Position numbers and translations under genes: made by a program
Part shown: one piece after another, positions 56,372-64,000 of the stretch
Numbering within the stretch: position 1 is the stretch's first letter
Layout of the letters: each line of letters starts with the position of its first letter
From: Candidatus Brocadia sinica JPN1
GTDB taxonomy: Bacteria > Planctomycetota > Brocadiia > Brocadiales > Brocadiaceae
Direction: 5' to 3'
Assembly (NCBI RefSeq): GCF_000949635.1
Contig: NZ_BAFN01000001.1
Span: 1-64,000, forward strand
DNA length: 64,000 nucleotides
Notes under the pieces: model-generated
Database searches by the model: none
Seen by the model: the letters and a program-made list of their open reading frames with translations, nothing else
What the model was told of the DNA's origin: nothing

Positions 56372-57250
56372 TTATTGAGTTAGCTCAGCAATGTAAATAG
56401 CTTGGGAGTTAACACTGGCAATAACTAATCTATCAAAGAGTTGAAGCTCCCATTTTCTGCGATTAAACCGATAACAAAATTCATTAAGATATGCTTGTAA
56501 ATGTTTTTTCCCGAATCTATGGAAAGTTCCCATGATAAATGATTTGGCGTTAGAGATCAAAATGTGTGTCCATTTGAGTACTTTATGGGCATTTTTACTT
56601 TTAACAATTTCTTGTATGTGATTATGTCCACTTTTGCTAACAATAGTATAGACAGGCAAACCATCGGTCTTAGCCGGTCGATTTCCTCTCACACTCACTT
56701 TTACGAGGTGGTCAATGGTAGCACTGTCTACTTTGTCTACAACGGTCATTTTGGCAAAGCCAACGGCATCTCCATGGGTAGATGCTTCAACAATTACAGC
56801 TGTTTTCGAAGTGTCACGACCGCGATTACTACTTCCCTTTGTGGAACTGCCAAAGAAAGAGTCATTAATCTCAACAATCCCAGTCAATTGATAGGTAGAA
56901 TCATGACTCTTCATCGCATGGCGAATCTTGCGCAACATCGTCCAGGCTTTCCAATAGCTCAGACCAAGCCTCTTGGAAAGAGACAAAGCAGAGAACCCAC
57001 GTTTATCCATACTTGTCAGATATATTGCACAGAGCCAGAGCAGAAGCGAAGTCCTCGTATTATGCATTACCGTTCCGGCTGTCAAAGATGTCTGATGCCG
57101 ACATTTTTTGCACTGATACAATTTACGCTTAGTAACATGGTAATATTCTTGATGCCCGCAACTGGGATAAGCAAATCCTTGTGGCCAGCGGTGTTCAAAA
57201 AGCCTTTTTTCACAATCATCTTCTGTTTGATATTTTGTCTGAAATTCAAA
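56372..57250 (-). pseudogene. IS1595-family transposase, probably inactive
   Basis: The frame is open from about 57250 to 56372, but no ordinary start codon lies upstream of an in-frame TAG; the first ATG-like start is far inside. The sequence EFQTKYQTEDDCEKRLFEHR and the zinc-ribbon (YPSCGH ... YQCKKCRHQTS) fit the IS1595 N-terminus, but the first Cys of the first CxxC pair is Tyr. The catalytic motif reads VEINDSFFGS where family members have D-[ED] (first Asp replaced by Asn). The later TDGLPVY and HLQAYLNEFCYRFNRR motifs are present. It replaces the sulfotransferase found at this place beside copy 1. Terminal repeats could not be fixed. Confidence 0.75.
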
Positions 57251-57300
57251 ACGACAGATGACTCTGAAGTGTTCCTAGAGAACACACTCCTTTGAGGCAA

Positions 57301-57604
57301 AACTGAAAGATTATGATATCCCTTTGAAGTTCGCGGCGGTTCCTGGCAGGTGGAACAAGGATGATGACAATACGTGTCACATCCTTATTGCCAGCCAACT
57401 CACTGCGTTTGCAAAGACCGTTATCGCCAAACTACCTGTTCCTGCAAAAATCGGCAGTCTTGTCTTTTGGCCATTCTATATGAGTTTTCCTTTCAAAATA
57501 CAAAACGAAGCCCGCAATCTCGACACTGATCTACCAACTCCTGCCTGCCATCACGCAAATATTCATATTCACAAAGAACAACATGGATGCTCTTTCGCAA
57601 TGTC
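57301..57604. other. No supported gene; IS debris
   Basis: A plus-strand open frame of 94 codons (57324-57608) has no ribosome binding site or recognisable domain. The right edge of the segment joins an IS4-type terminal repeat, so this is probably the remains of inserted elements. Confidence 0.45.
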
Positions 57605-58585
57605 CTAACCGGACAATGCTGACTTAAAAGGGCTATTATGCTCCTTCATCTTCTTTGCCTCGATCCAATGGGATAAATCTCTATGAAGCAAATCTTGCAA
57701 TTGCAGTATATCTTCTCTAAATAATCCCTTAAGATATTCCCGCATTTCTGGTTTCATCTCAATTTTTTTTAAGTTTTTTGTATCTAAATATTCTACGAAT
57801 TTAACCCTTTTTTTTTCAATTAAAAAAACTTTGCATATTTGTGTTATTATAGAATTACGTAACGTAGGTTTTGTAGGCTTTCTCAAAAAATTGCAGACAA
57901 TTTTGACAAATTTATTTCTCGGGATACCAGAAACATTATACTTAATGCTCATATCAGGAATAAAAGAACTATCTATACCTAAAAACGAATAAATATCTTT
58001 TGCTAAACCAATAGGATTACTCTTTAAATCATCATATAAACAAACTTTAACTTGGTTGAAATTTTCTAAATATGCCTTTACTTGTTCATAATATAAACTA
58101 ACACTCTGATAATGCCAACCGTATCCCCAGTTTTTTCTTTTTCTCTCATCCTCTGCTTTTAAGGCATCTTCAAATGATAAATATTCCCGCAAATCCCTAC
58201 GAAGCATCATATAGTGAGAAAATGTCCTTTCTATCGGATTTCTCAAGATAATTATTATTTTTACTTCACCCAAGTACTCTTTTATATATTTAATAGCATT
58301 AACGTAAAAATAGAGATTATCAACGCTTGCTTCCCCTATTGCTTTCTCATAGCTGACCTTACTAAAAAGTTTTTTGTATTCATCAAAATTCTTTATTATT
58401 TTTCTTTCAATCTTCCAATCCTTTATTCCTTTTAAAGGAAATTTTACGAATTGAGCTGTTATAAATCGTGGCTCTTTATTCGGACTCATAAATACTTCAG
58501 GATGTTGTTTTAGACAATAATAAAGAGACGTTGTTCCACTTTTTGCAGCACCTACTATTAAAAAATTTGGTAACTTTCCTTTCAT
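57605..58585 (-). CDS. Sulfotransferase with IS-altered C-terminus
   Basis: 326 residues. PAPS loop VGAAKSGTTSLYYCL and 3'-phosphate motif IIILRNPIERTFSHYMM are intact. The ordinary end of the family, LLHRDLSHWI, is followed by a tail ending SALSG and a TAG stop that come from an IS4-type terminal repeat (57606-57621). ATG 58585 (MKGKLPNF) is used because AAGGA stands seven bases upstream; a start six codons earlier is possible. It is about half identical by eye to its neighbour 58816-59730, so the pair arose by duplication. The acceptor is probably the glycan made by this cluster. Confidence 0.85.
   Translation of the reverse strand: MKGKLPNFLIVGAAKSGTTSLYYCLKQHPEVFMSPNKEPRFITAQFVKFPLKGIKDWKIERKIIKNFDEYKKLFSKVSYEKAIGEASVDNLYFYVNAIKYIKEYLGEVKIIIILRNPIERTFSHYMMLRRDLREYLSFEDALKAEDERKRKNWGYGWHYQSVSLYYEQVKAYLENFNQVKVCLYDDLKSNPIGLAKDIYSFLGIDSSFIPDMSIKYNVSGIPRNKFVKIVCNFLRKPTKPTLRNSIITQICKVFLIEKKRVKFVEYLDTKNLKKIEMKPEMREYLKGLFREDILQLQDLLHRDLSHWIEAKKMKEHNSPFKSALSG
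57606..57621 (-). mobile_element. Solo IS4-type terminal inverted repeat
   Basis: TAACCGGACAATGCTG is the same 16 bases as the right end of the complete IS at 61072-61087. No matching left end or transposase frame of that family is seen on its other side, so it is a relic of another copy. Confidence 0.75.
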
Positions 58586-58714
58586 ATTGGAATCCTTTTT
58601 CATTTAAAAGATAAATTATCTCCTACTCGATGCCAATTTCTTACCCTTTGACTGTAAATCTAATAGTTACTCCTGGCTAGTTTGCATATCAAACTCCATC
58701 TAAAAACAGACATT

Positions 58715-58819
58715 TTATTTTTCTTCTAATAGTTTCCATTCCTCTACTTCCCGACATCTTCCGTTAGTACACGATTTGCCTCGTTTATATCCACATGCGA
58801 TAAACTCAATCCTTATCAT
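58715..58819 (-). CDS. Possible 34-residue Cys-containing small protein
   Basis: The ATG (58817-58819) overlaps the stop of the sulfotransferase in an ATGA, the same coupling seen elsewhere in these operons. It encodes 34 residues beginning MIRIEFIACGYKRGKSC and ending in LLEEK, with three Cys (9, 17, 22), a basic middle and an acidic tail. It fills part of the 230-bp spacer between two sulfotransferases. The family is unknown, and it could be a chance frame. Confidence 0.35.
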   Translation of the reverse strand: MIRIEFIACGYKRGKSCTNGRCREVEEWKLLEEK

Positions 58820-59730
58820 AACCAATGCGATAAGTCCCTGTTAATTAAATCTTGCAATTTCAGTATATCTTCCCGAAAAATATTTTTAAGATACTCGCTC
58901 GTTTCTGGTTTCATTTGAATTTTCCTCATGTTTTTTTTTCTTAATCTTTCCATTAATTTGTTAATTTTTTTCTCTGAAAAAAAAATTTTAACTATTTGCT
59001 TTACAAAGCTGCTAGATTCAGATGGTTTAATGAAAAGCTTTTGGATAAATTTATTCTTTGGGACTCCCCCAACATTGAACTGGAAGCTTGTGTCAGGTAT
59101 AAATGTCGTATCAACCTCTAAGAACTTATACATATCATTTATCAAATTTAAAGAATCTACTTTTAAGTCGTCATACAAGCAAACCTTAACTTGGCTAAAT
59201 TTTTCTAAATATGCTTTTACCTGTTCATAATAGAAACTGACACTTTTGTAATGCCAGCCATATGCCCAATTCATCTTTTTTCTTTGATCTTCTGCTTTCA
59301 AAGCACTTTCAAATGATAAATGCTCTCTCAAACTTGCAACAAACATTTGATAGCTAGAAAAAGTCCTTTCCACAGGATTTCGTAATATGATGATTATTTT
59401 CACATCTCCTAAATATTTTTTGATATGTGGAATAGCATCTTCGTAAAAATACAGATTGTCAGCGCTTGCTTCTCCTATTGCCTTTTCATTATTACTCTTT
59501 TTAAATAATTTTTTATATACATCAAAACTTTTTACAATACTTTTTTCGGCTTTTTCGTCCCCTATTCCTCCCAAAGGAAATTTTACGAATTGAGCTGTTA
59601 TAAATCTCGGCTCTTTTACCGAACTCATATAAATTTCTGGATGTTGCTCCAGATAACGATAAAGCGAAGTGGTTCCGCTTTTTGCGGCACCAACAATGAG
59701 AAAATTAGGCAATATTATTTTAGTCGACAT
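58816..59730 (-). CDS. Sulfotransferase
   Basis: 304 residues. PAPS loop IVGAAKSGTTSLYRYLEQ, 3'-phosphate motif IIILRNPVERTFSSYQM, C-terminal DLINRDLSHWL. It is complete and closely related to 57605-58585. Before the IS4 insertion it lay about 30 bp after the radical SAM/SPASM gene, so the two were probably co-transcribed; the IS now lies between them and may reduce its expression. No strong ribosome binding site is seen before ATG 59730. Confidence 0.88.
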   Translation of the reverse strand: MSTKIILPNFLIVGAAKSGTTSLYRYLEQHPEIYMSSVKEPRFITAQFVKFPLGGIGDEKAEKSIVKSFDVYKKLFKKSNNEKAIGEASADNLYFYEDAIPHIKKYLGDVKIIIILRNPVERTFSSYQMFVASLREHLSFESALKAEDQRKKMNWAYGWHYKSVSFYYEQVKAYLEKFSQVKVCLYDDLKVDSLNLINDMYKFLEVDTTFIPDTSFQFNVGGVPKNKFIQKLFIKPSESSSFVKQIVKIFFSEKKINKLMERLRKKNMRKIQMKPETSEYLKNIFREDILKLQDLINRDLSHWL

Positions 59731-59763
59731 TTTTTTGTAAATCTAATGCTGTATTTATTTATA

Positions 59764-59772
59764 CTTATTTAC
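59764..59772. repeat. Target-site duplication, left
   Basis: ACTTATTTA, repeated exactly at 61088-61096 on the other side of the IS. Confidence 0.9.
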
Positions 59773-61087
59773 AGCATTGTTCGGTTAAGTTTTTGCGTGG
59801 TCATAATTTTTAGCATGTTCTTTGAAATTGTAGTTGCCAAAAGGAGAAAAGTTTAAGTTTCTGGCTTCATTATTTATTTTGATTCTCAACTCTCTGACTC
59901 TTTTGATAGAAACTTTTTCTTTGAAATTATTGTGACAGTAAATAGCAAGTAGAAGATAGGTAATTAACCCTGCAAGTATTTGAACCATTAATCCGTGCTG
60001 TGATCGTGCGATAAGATGATAGACCTTGAGGTGGCGCTTCCACCAACCAAAGAATATTTCAATATTCCAGCGAAGCTTGTAAAGAGAAGCGATATCTTCA
60101 GCAGTAAGGTCATGGCGGTCAGTTGCAACCCAATACTCTTTAGCGTCTATCCAATACCCGATAAGGCGAACAGGTTTTTCTGTCTGATTCACCTGGGGTG
60201 TTCCAAGCAGGACAAGGGCATCATAAAAGACTATGCTCCCTGGCTTGAGAGGATTGGTTTTTATAACGGATTTATTTGTATTCTCTTTGATACGGCAGAC
60301 AAAATGCTTTCCTTCTGTCTGCCATAGGTCAAAGTCTTTATGGCACTGATAATAACGGTCCATGATTCCCGTCTGACCAGGGGAGAGTATTTTGTTTACG
60401 AAAGGGCGTTCGTCACCTTTACCACCGGTAAGGTAAATTTTTGATGGAATAGAATGGTTAAGATTAAAACCAAGGTGGGCTTTTGCTTTTTTTGCCCCCT
60501 TTCGGTAATCTGCCCAATGCATGGAAAGGACTGCGTCAATGAATGAACCATCAATACTGACGAGTTCCCCCAGATGTTCATATTCCTTGGGGAGCACCTT
60601 TGTGGCATCGGCTTGAAGTTTCGTGAAAATAAAGAGGAGTTGCTCGAGGCCTCTGTGGTTGATGGCCTCGAAAAAGCTGCTCTTTTTGATACCGTCGGGA
60701 GGCGCTATTTTGGTTCTGGCAAAATCATCCTCTTGGAGTTCCTGAAGGAGATCTCTGCCTGAGGAATGTTCTTGGAGATGGTAATAAATAAGTGCTTTGA
60801 GTTGTTGTTCGAAATTCATCTGCAACGGCCTGTTTCCTTTTGATTCAAGAGGTGGCACCGAATGAAAAATATTCTGTACAGGACTAAACAGTTCATGAAA
60901 CGTGGGAATTTTTTGCTGTTTGCAAAACGGATCAATGGTATATGGCATTTTTATAACTCCTTTATAGTTAAAGTGTTATAAAAATTTTGCCATCGTTGAC
61001 TATTTCAAAAAGTCAAGCAAAAAATACCTCTTTCTAAAAAAATTTATTGTCTTTTGTTTTACGCAAATTTCTAACCGGACAATGCTG
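59773..61087. mobile_element. Complete IS4-family insertion sequence, 1315 bp
   Basis: Bounded by inverted repeats CAGCATTGTTCGGTTA (left) and TAACCGGACAATGCTG (right), one mismatch in 16, and by the 9-bp duplication ACTTATTTA. It carries one transposase gene on the minus strand. All parts are intact, so it may be mobile. Confidence 0.9.
59785..60948 (-). CDS. IS4-family transposase
   Basis: 387 residues. Catalytic motifs: the first Asp in SIDGSFIDAVLSMHWADYRK, the second in GIMDRYYQ, and the Y-x2-R-x3-E-x6-K signature in LYKLRWNIEIFFGWWKRHLK. The N-terminal 100 residues form the usual helical DNA-binding part (FEQQLKALIYYHLQEHSSGR). GGAG lies eight bases before ATG 60948. It cuts and rejoins the element's terminal repeats. 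No frameshift or stop is seen. Confidence 0.92.
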   Translation of the reverse strand: MPYTIDPFCKQQKIPTFHELFSPVQNIFHSVPPLESKGNRPLQMNFEQQLKALIYYHLQEHSSGRDLLQELQEDDFARTKIAPPDGIKKSSFFEAINHRGLEQLLFIFTKLQADATKVLPKEYEHLGELVSIDGSFIDAVLSMHWADYRKGAKKAKAHLGFNLNHSIPSKIYLTGGKGDERPFVNKILSPGQTGIMDRYYQCHKDFDLWQTEGKHFVCRIKENTNKSVIKTNPLKPGSIVFYDALVLLGTPQVNQTEKPVRLIGYWIDAKEYWVATDRHDLTAEDIASLYKLRWNIEIFFGWWKRHLKVYHLIARSQHGLMVQILAGLITYLLLAIYCHNNFKEKVSIKRVRELRIKINNEARNLNFSPFGNYNFKEHAKNYDHAKT

Positions 61088-62111
61088 ACTTATTTATGTC
61101 GTTTACTATAATTTCTGTATTCCATCGGAGTTGCTCAATACCTGAAACAGATTTTTCTACTTTATACGTAATATTATGTCCTATAGGTTTGCCCGTCCTA
61201 GAGTCAATAGTTCTTTCTATACCGGGATTATTACAAACGGAACAAATATCTATACCCTCTCTTTTTCCATTACTTAATAAGTTGCGAATATTCTTATATT
61301 CCTTACTTGCCCATAATTGATAAATGCTTTTGTCACCCATAATATTTCCCATCTTTCGTTTATAGAGTACGTCATTGCAGCAAATAGTCATATCCCCCCA
61401 CGGGTTAATATTGATTTGTTCAAATGGAAATATACAGAACCATTTTTTGCTTTTAGCAAGTACAGGTATATTCGGAGAATTGCCGCCTCTATTGTGTAAA
61501 ACTTCATTTTTATATCTCATAGTTACAACAACATTAATTGAGTCTTTAAATTTAGATATACTAAAATCATTAATGAACTTGCTTACTGAAGGAATAAATT
61601 CATTCTTCTCATTATAATTGTTTATGTGAATATAACTAATTCCAGCTTTAATTAATTGTTCAACAACTTTAATATTGATTAATATACCGTTAGTCATTAT
61701 TCTTATATTTGCGCGGGGAGCCTTTTTTCTGAAAAAGGCGACTATATCAGGCAATCTTCTGTCTATTAAAGGCTCATTATTATTGAAAAGCGACAGGATT
61801 CCTTCAAAAGAATAATTTTGTAATTCATTTCCTAACCTTTCTATTACCACCCAATCGGCTTCTTTATACTCTCTTTTTTTAAGATGTATATTCATTGGAC
61901 AAAAAGAGCAATCATTATTGCAAATAGATACTGTTTCAAATTGTACATGGTGAAACAAAGGAATTTCCTCTTTTTGGAATAATGGAGGAAGTAATTTTTG
62001 AAGTTTGCGTCTTGTTTGGCTTTGTATTTTTTTTTGAAATATGCTTTTTAGGAATTTCATATGGCTTAAATGCCACGGCATGTATGTAGGTTTATTTATA
62101 ATCAATCCCAT
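61071..62111 (-). CDS. Radical SAM/SPASM protein with IS-altered C-terminus
   Basis: 346 residues. Radical SAM motif Cys-x3-Cys-x2-Cys in SICNNDCSFCPMN, and a SPASM-like C-terminal cluster region (WGDMTICCNDVLYKRKMGN, GIDICSVCNNPG). Enzymes of this type modify peptides or sugars with an auxiliary Fe-S cluster; here it sits with flippase and sulfotransferase genes. ATG 62111 follows GAGGGAG; an upstream TTG is less likely. The last codons SALSG and stop come from the IS. Joining the sequence across the element gives NDINKYK and a TAA, so only the last two original residues were changed and the enzyme may still work. Confidence 0.85.
   Translation of the reverse strand: MGLIINKPTYMPWHLSHMKFLKSIFQKKIQSQTRRKLQKLLPPLFQKEEIPLFHHVQFETVSICNNDCSFCPMNIHLKKREYKEADWVVIERLGNELQNYSFEGILSLFNNNEPLIDRRLPDIVAFFRKKAPRANIRIMTNGILINIKVVEQLIKAGISYIHINNYNEKNEFIPSVSKFINDFSISKFKDSINVVVTMRYKNEVLHNRGGNSPNIPVLAKSKKWFCIFPFEQININPWGDMTICCNDVLYKRKMGNIMGDKSIYQLWASKEYKNIRNLLSNGKREGIDICSVCNNPGIERTIDSRTGKPIGHNITYKVEKSVSGIEQLRWNTEIIVNDINKSALSG
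61088..61096. repeat. Target-site duplication, right
   Basis: ACTTATTTA, the partner of 59764-59772. It lies in the last codons of the radical SAM/SPASM gene. Confidence 0.9.
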
Positions 62112-62189
62112 TTCACACTCCCTCAAGAATCTTACTACGGCAAACTTATTATGAACTTGAATACCTTCTTTGGTATTTACTATAATCTT

Positions 62190-63764
62190 CTATTCTACTT
62201 TCAATTTAAAAATATTCGATTTAAATTTTTTTGTTATGGCGTCAAGGACAAATCTATCTTCTTCTCGAAAGCCTTTGATTATAAAACCTACAACAAATAT
62301 GATACAAACAACAAGACCATTTGAGACAAGTTTTATTAAAGTTGCATGATTTAACAAATAATTATTAATTAGCAAATACTCTTCGACCAAAAAATATTTA
62401 TCAAGAGTATAAAGTATAATAATCCCAATTGTTCCACACGCAATTCCCGGCATATAACTCATGTTATATGGTTGAATTTTATATATAAAATAAACCTCCC
62501 ATAACCGTGAAAAATTAACAGTGCCAATTGAAATACCTGTGGCAATTGCGGCACCCAAACATCCGTATTTTGGGATAAGAAAATAGTTTAAAGCTACATT
62601 TACAACAACCATCACCATATTGTTTATCATATCTGTCTTTTGTTTTCCGGTCATCGTCAGAGTAAATGCGACACCGCCTGTCGCACAATTAATAAATTGT
62701 GCAATAGCTATTATTCTCAAGACAGGAATACCCTCTTTGATATAATCGCGGCCGAAGATCGTTAGTATCTCCCCAGCAGAAAAAATAAGAATTAAAGTAA
62801 AAGGCAATGTTAAAAGAAAAACCCAACGAGTCGTGGTCTTGAAAATCTTCCCCAGACGGCCCATCTGTCCTCGATGATACATATCCGCAATGGCTGGGGC
62901 ATAGATAGAATTGAAGGCTGTTAAAATTAGGGTAAGAAATATGGGAACCTGGGATGCAGCACGGTAGACACCAACTTCTCTGGGTGTCTTCATGTAGCCC
63001 AGCATAAGAGTATTCGTCCATAAGATAAGAAATGCCAAAAAACCATTGAACAAAAGTGGAGTAGAGTAACTTAAAAGTTTTCTGATTTCGTAAACAGGTT
63101 TAATATCTCTCTTTTTTATTATCGGGAATTGTCTGGTAATAAAGAAAAATCCCGCAAGAACTGCTGTCACATATGAGAGAGTGAAGGCAAAGACAATTCC
63201 AGAAACAGCATAACCCAGTTTAATAAAAAGAATTACAAAAACAATATTTGCTGACGGCTGAATAATATCTTTTATATATACAGAAAACCTTGCTGTATGA
63301 AAACCTTGCGAAGCCATTGCAATGATCGTCATGGAAGACATAAATGGAACAGCCAAGGCAAAATTTTTTATTACATTCGTTAATGCTGGCTTATAGAATA
63401 TGGATTCTGCTATAGTGCCTGCAAAAAAATAAATCAAACCCCCAATCAGTATTCCATTAGAAAAAGAGATTAGAGGAGCACTGATTAAAATACCCTTTAA
63501 TTTTCCAACGTCATCCTTTCGGTAGATGGAAACAAACCTCATTGTCCCCATATGTAGACCCAAACGGGCAATGAGTTCCGCAATTCTTGTGACGGTTAGT
63601 CCAAGGGTAAACAAACCAAAAACTTCTGTACTAAAAAAGCGGGCAATAATAACTTGTAATGCAAAAAAAAGGCATCTTCCCGTCACGCTTCCAATAAAGC
63701 TAATCCCGGCCCCTTTGGCAACCTTTTTCACATCCTTCGCGGAATCATCGGATACGTTTTGCAT
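62190..63764 (-). CDS. Polysaccharide flippase, Wzx/MATE-like
   Basis: 524 residues with about fourteen hydrophobic segments. The N-terminus KGAGISFIGSVTGRCLFFALQV and the central repeat LLSYSTPLLFNGFLAFLILW are typical of the polysaccharide transporter (RfbX/Wzx) family, which moves undecaprenyl-linked oligosaccharide units to the outer face of the inner membrane. The start ATG (63762-63764) shares one base with the stop of the preceding fcl gene (TAATG), so they are tightly coupled. It pairs functionally with the Wzy-like polymerases at 54911 and 32996. A Wzx plus an ABC exporter permease at 21-865 suggests two export routes in this region. Confidence 0.88.
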   Translation of the reverse strand: MQNVSDDSAKDVKKVAKGAGISFIGSVTGRCLFFALQVIIARFFSTEVFGLFTLGLTVTRIAELIARLGLHMGTMRFVSIYRKDDVGKLKGILISAPLISFSNGILIGGLIYFFAGTIAESIFYKPALTNVIKNFALAVPFMSSMTIIAMASQGFHTARFSVYIKDIIQPSANIVFVILFIKLGYAVSGIVFAFTLSYVTAVLAGFFFITRQFPIIKKRDIKPVYEIRKLLSYSTPLLFNGFLAFLILWTNTLMLGYMKTPREVGVYRAASQVPIFLTLILTAFNSIYAPAIADMYHRGQMGRLGKIFKTTTRWVFLLTLPFTLILIFSAGEILTIFGRDYIKEGIPVLRIIAIAQFINCATGGVAFTLTMTGKQKTDMINNMVMVVVNVALNYFLIPKYGCLGAAIATGISIGTVNFSRLWEVYFIYKIQPYNMSYMPGIACGTIGIIILYTLDKYFLVEEYLLINNYLLNHATLIKLVSNGLVVCIIFVVGFIIKGFREEDRFVLDAITKKFKSNIFKLKVE

Positions 63765-64000
63765 TACTTTGTCAAAAAACGTTTGTTAAAAAATGTTTTT
63801 AAGTCACAAGATTTGCTAATAGCGCTACCCTTTTTACTATTTTTTAGAACATAGTTATTATATACCACCTTTAGTCCATCAGTAAAGTCAATTTTTGCTT
63901 CCCAACCGAGTCTATTTATCTTTTCAACGCACAGAAGCTTCCTTGGCGTTCCATCGGGCTTCGAAGTATCCCAGTGTATTTCTCCCTTAAATCCTACAAT
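63764..64000 (-). CDS. fcl: GDP-L-fucose synthase, C-terminal part
   Basis: 78 residues are visible, and the gene continues beyond the window. The segment IVGFKGEIHWDTSKPDGTPR matches the highly conserved C-terminal motif of Fcl/WcaG, followed by the LGW and YNNYVL-type ending. The enzyme makes GDP-L-fucose by epimerisation and reduction of GDP-4-keto-6-deoxymannose, so the glycan may contain fucose or a relative. The C-terminus is extended by about 20 residues (KKGSAISKSCDLKTFF) beyond the usual end. The stop TAA overlaps the flippase ATG by one base. Confidence 0.88.
   Translation of the reverse strand: MVGFKGEIHWDTSKPDGTPRKLLCVEKINRLGWEAKIDFTDGLKVVYNNYVLKNSKKGSAISKSCDLKTFFNKRFLTK

Noticed and set aside
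57324..57608. 94-codon plus-strand frame, with KIQNEARNL resembling a phrase in the IS4 transposase
   Set aside because: The likeness is one short phrase on the opposite strand; no other transposase motif or ribosome binding site.
1..64000. tRNA or rRNA genes
   Set aside because: No cloverleaf or rRNA-like conserved blocks were found on reading either strand.

Overview
The window looks like part of a surface-glycan and adhesin locus of a Gram-negative bacterium of moderate-to-low G+C. Almost every gene is on the minus strand. The mix is several sulfotransferases, large secreted VCBS/ASPIC and LamG proteins, a B12-type radical SAM enzyme inside a glycan operon, and cyclic-di-GMP riboswitches. 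This is compatible with a planctomycete, possibly an anammox bacterium, but that placement rests on gene content only and is weak.

Layout. 1-20 is pUC-type cloning-vector polylinker, and it truncates an ABC-2 polysaccharide export permease. 1180-2580 is the only clear plus-strand gene apart from a transposase relic in each copy of the duplication, and it has a good sigma70 promoter. 2646-6757 holds a short nucleotide-sugar operon (rfbF, SDR epimerase, C-methyltransferase) and a GT2 glycosyltransferase. 6851-22867 holds large secreted modular proteins (LamG, VCBS, Fn3-like, CBM-like), an orphan secreted protein and a small lipoprotein. 23368-34423 is a glycan operon: Wzy/WaaL-like polymerase or ligase, sulfotransferase, Asp-box propeller, three GT4 enzymes, radical SAM and SDR. 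13173-34425 recurs as 35490-56343, a tandem second copy of about 21 kb. Its divergence is patchy, from essentially identical to clearly diverged. 56344-64000 holds an IS1595-type element, two more sulfotransferases, a complete IS4-family insertion with a 9-bp target duplication, a radical SAM/SPASM gene, a Wzx-like flippase and the 3' end of GDP-L-fucose synthase.

The main find is regulatory. Five leaders (near 10.6, 13.7, 20.45, 36.0 and 42.1 kb) carry all the hallmarks of the class I c-di-GMP (GEMM-I) riboswitch: GGCAAACC, a GNRA-capped hairpin, a GCAAAG block and a 3' arm. Four of them have a terminator that would reuse the aptamer's 3' arm, and a sigma70-like promoter in front. The genes behind them encode secreted adhesin-like proteins. 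So c-di-GMP probably switches on a set of matrix proteins encoded among the glycan-synthesis genes. An IS3 relic sits where such a leader would be expected for two further paralogs.

Assembly caution. A second half of the same polylinker lies inside the window at 34774-34794, so 16-34779 is probably one clone insert of about 34.8 kb. A sulfotransferase gene reads from one side of this scar to the other, with complementary N- and C-terminal halves. This argues that the two segments really are neighbours, although the sequence around the joint (34.7-35.2 kb) also carries two homopolymer frameshifts.
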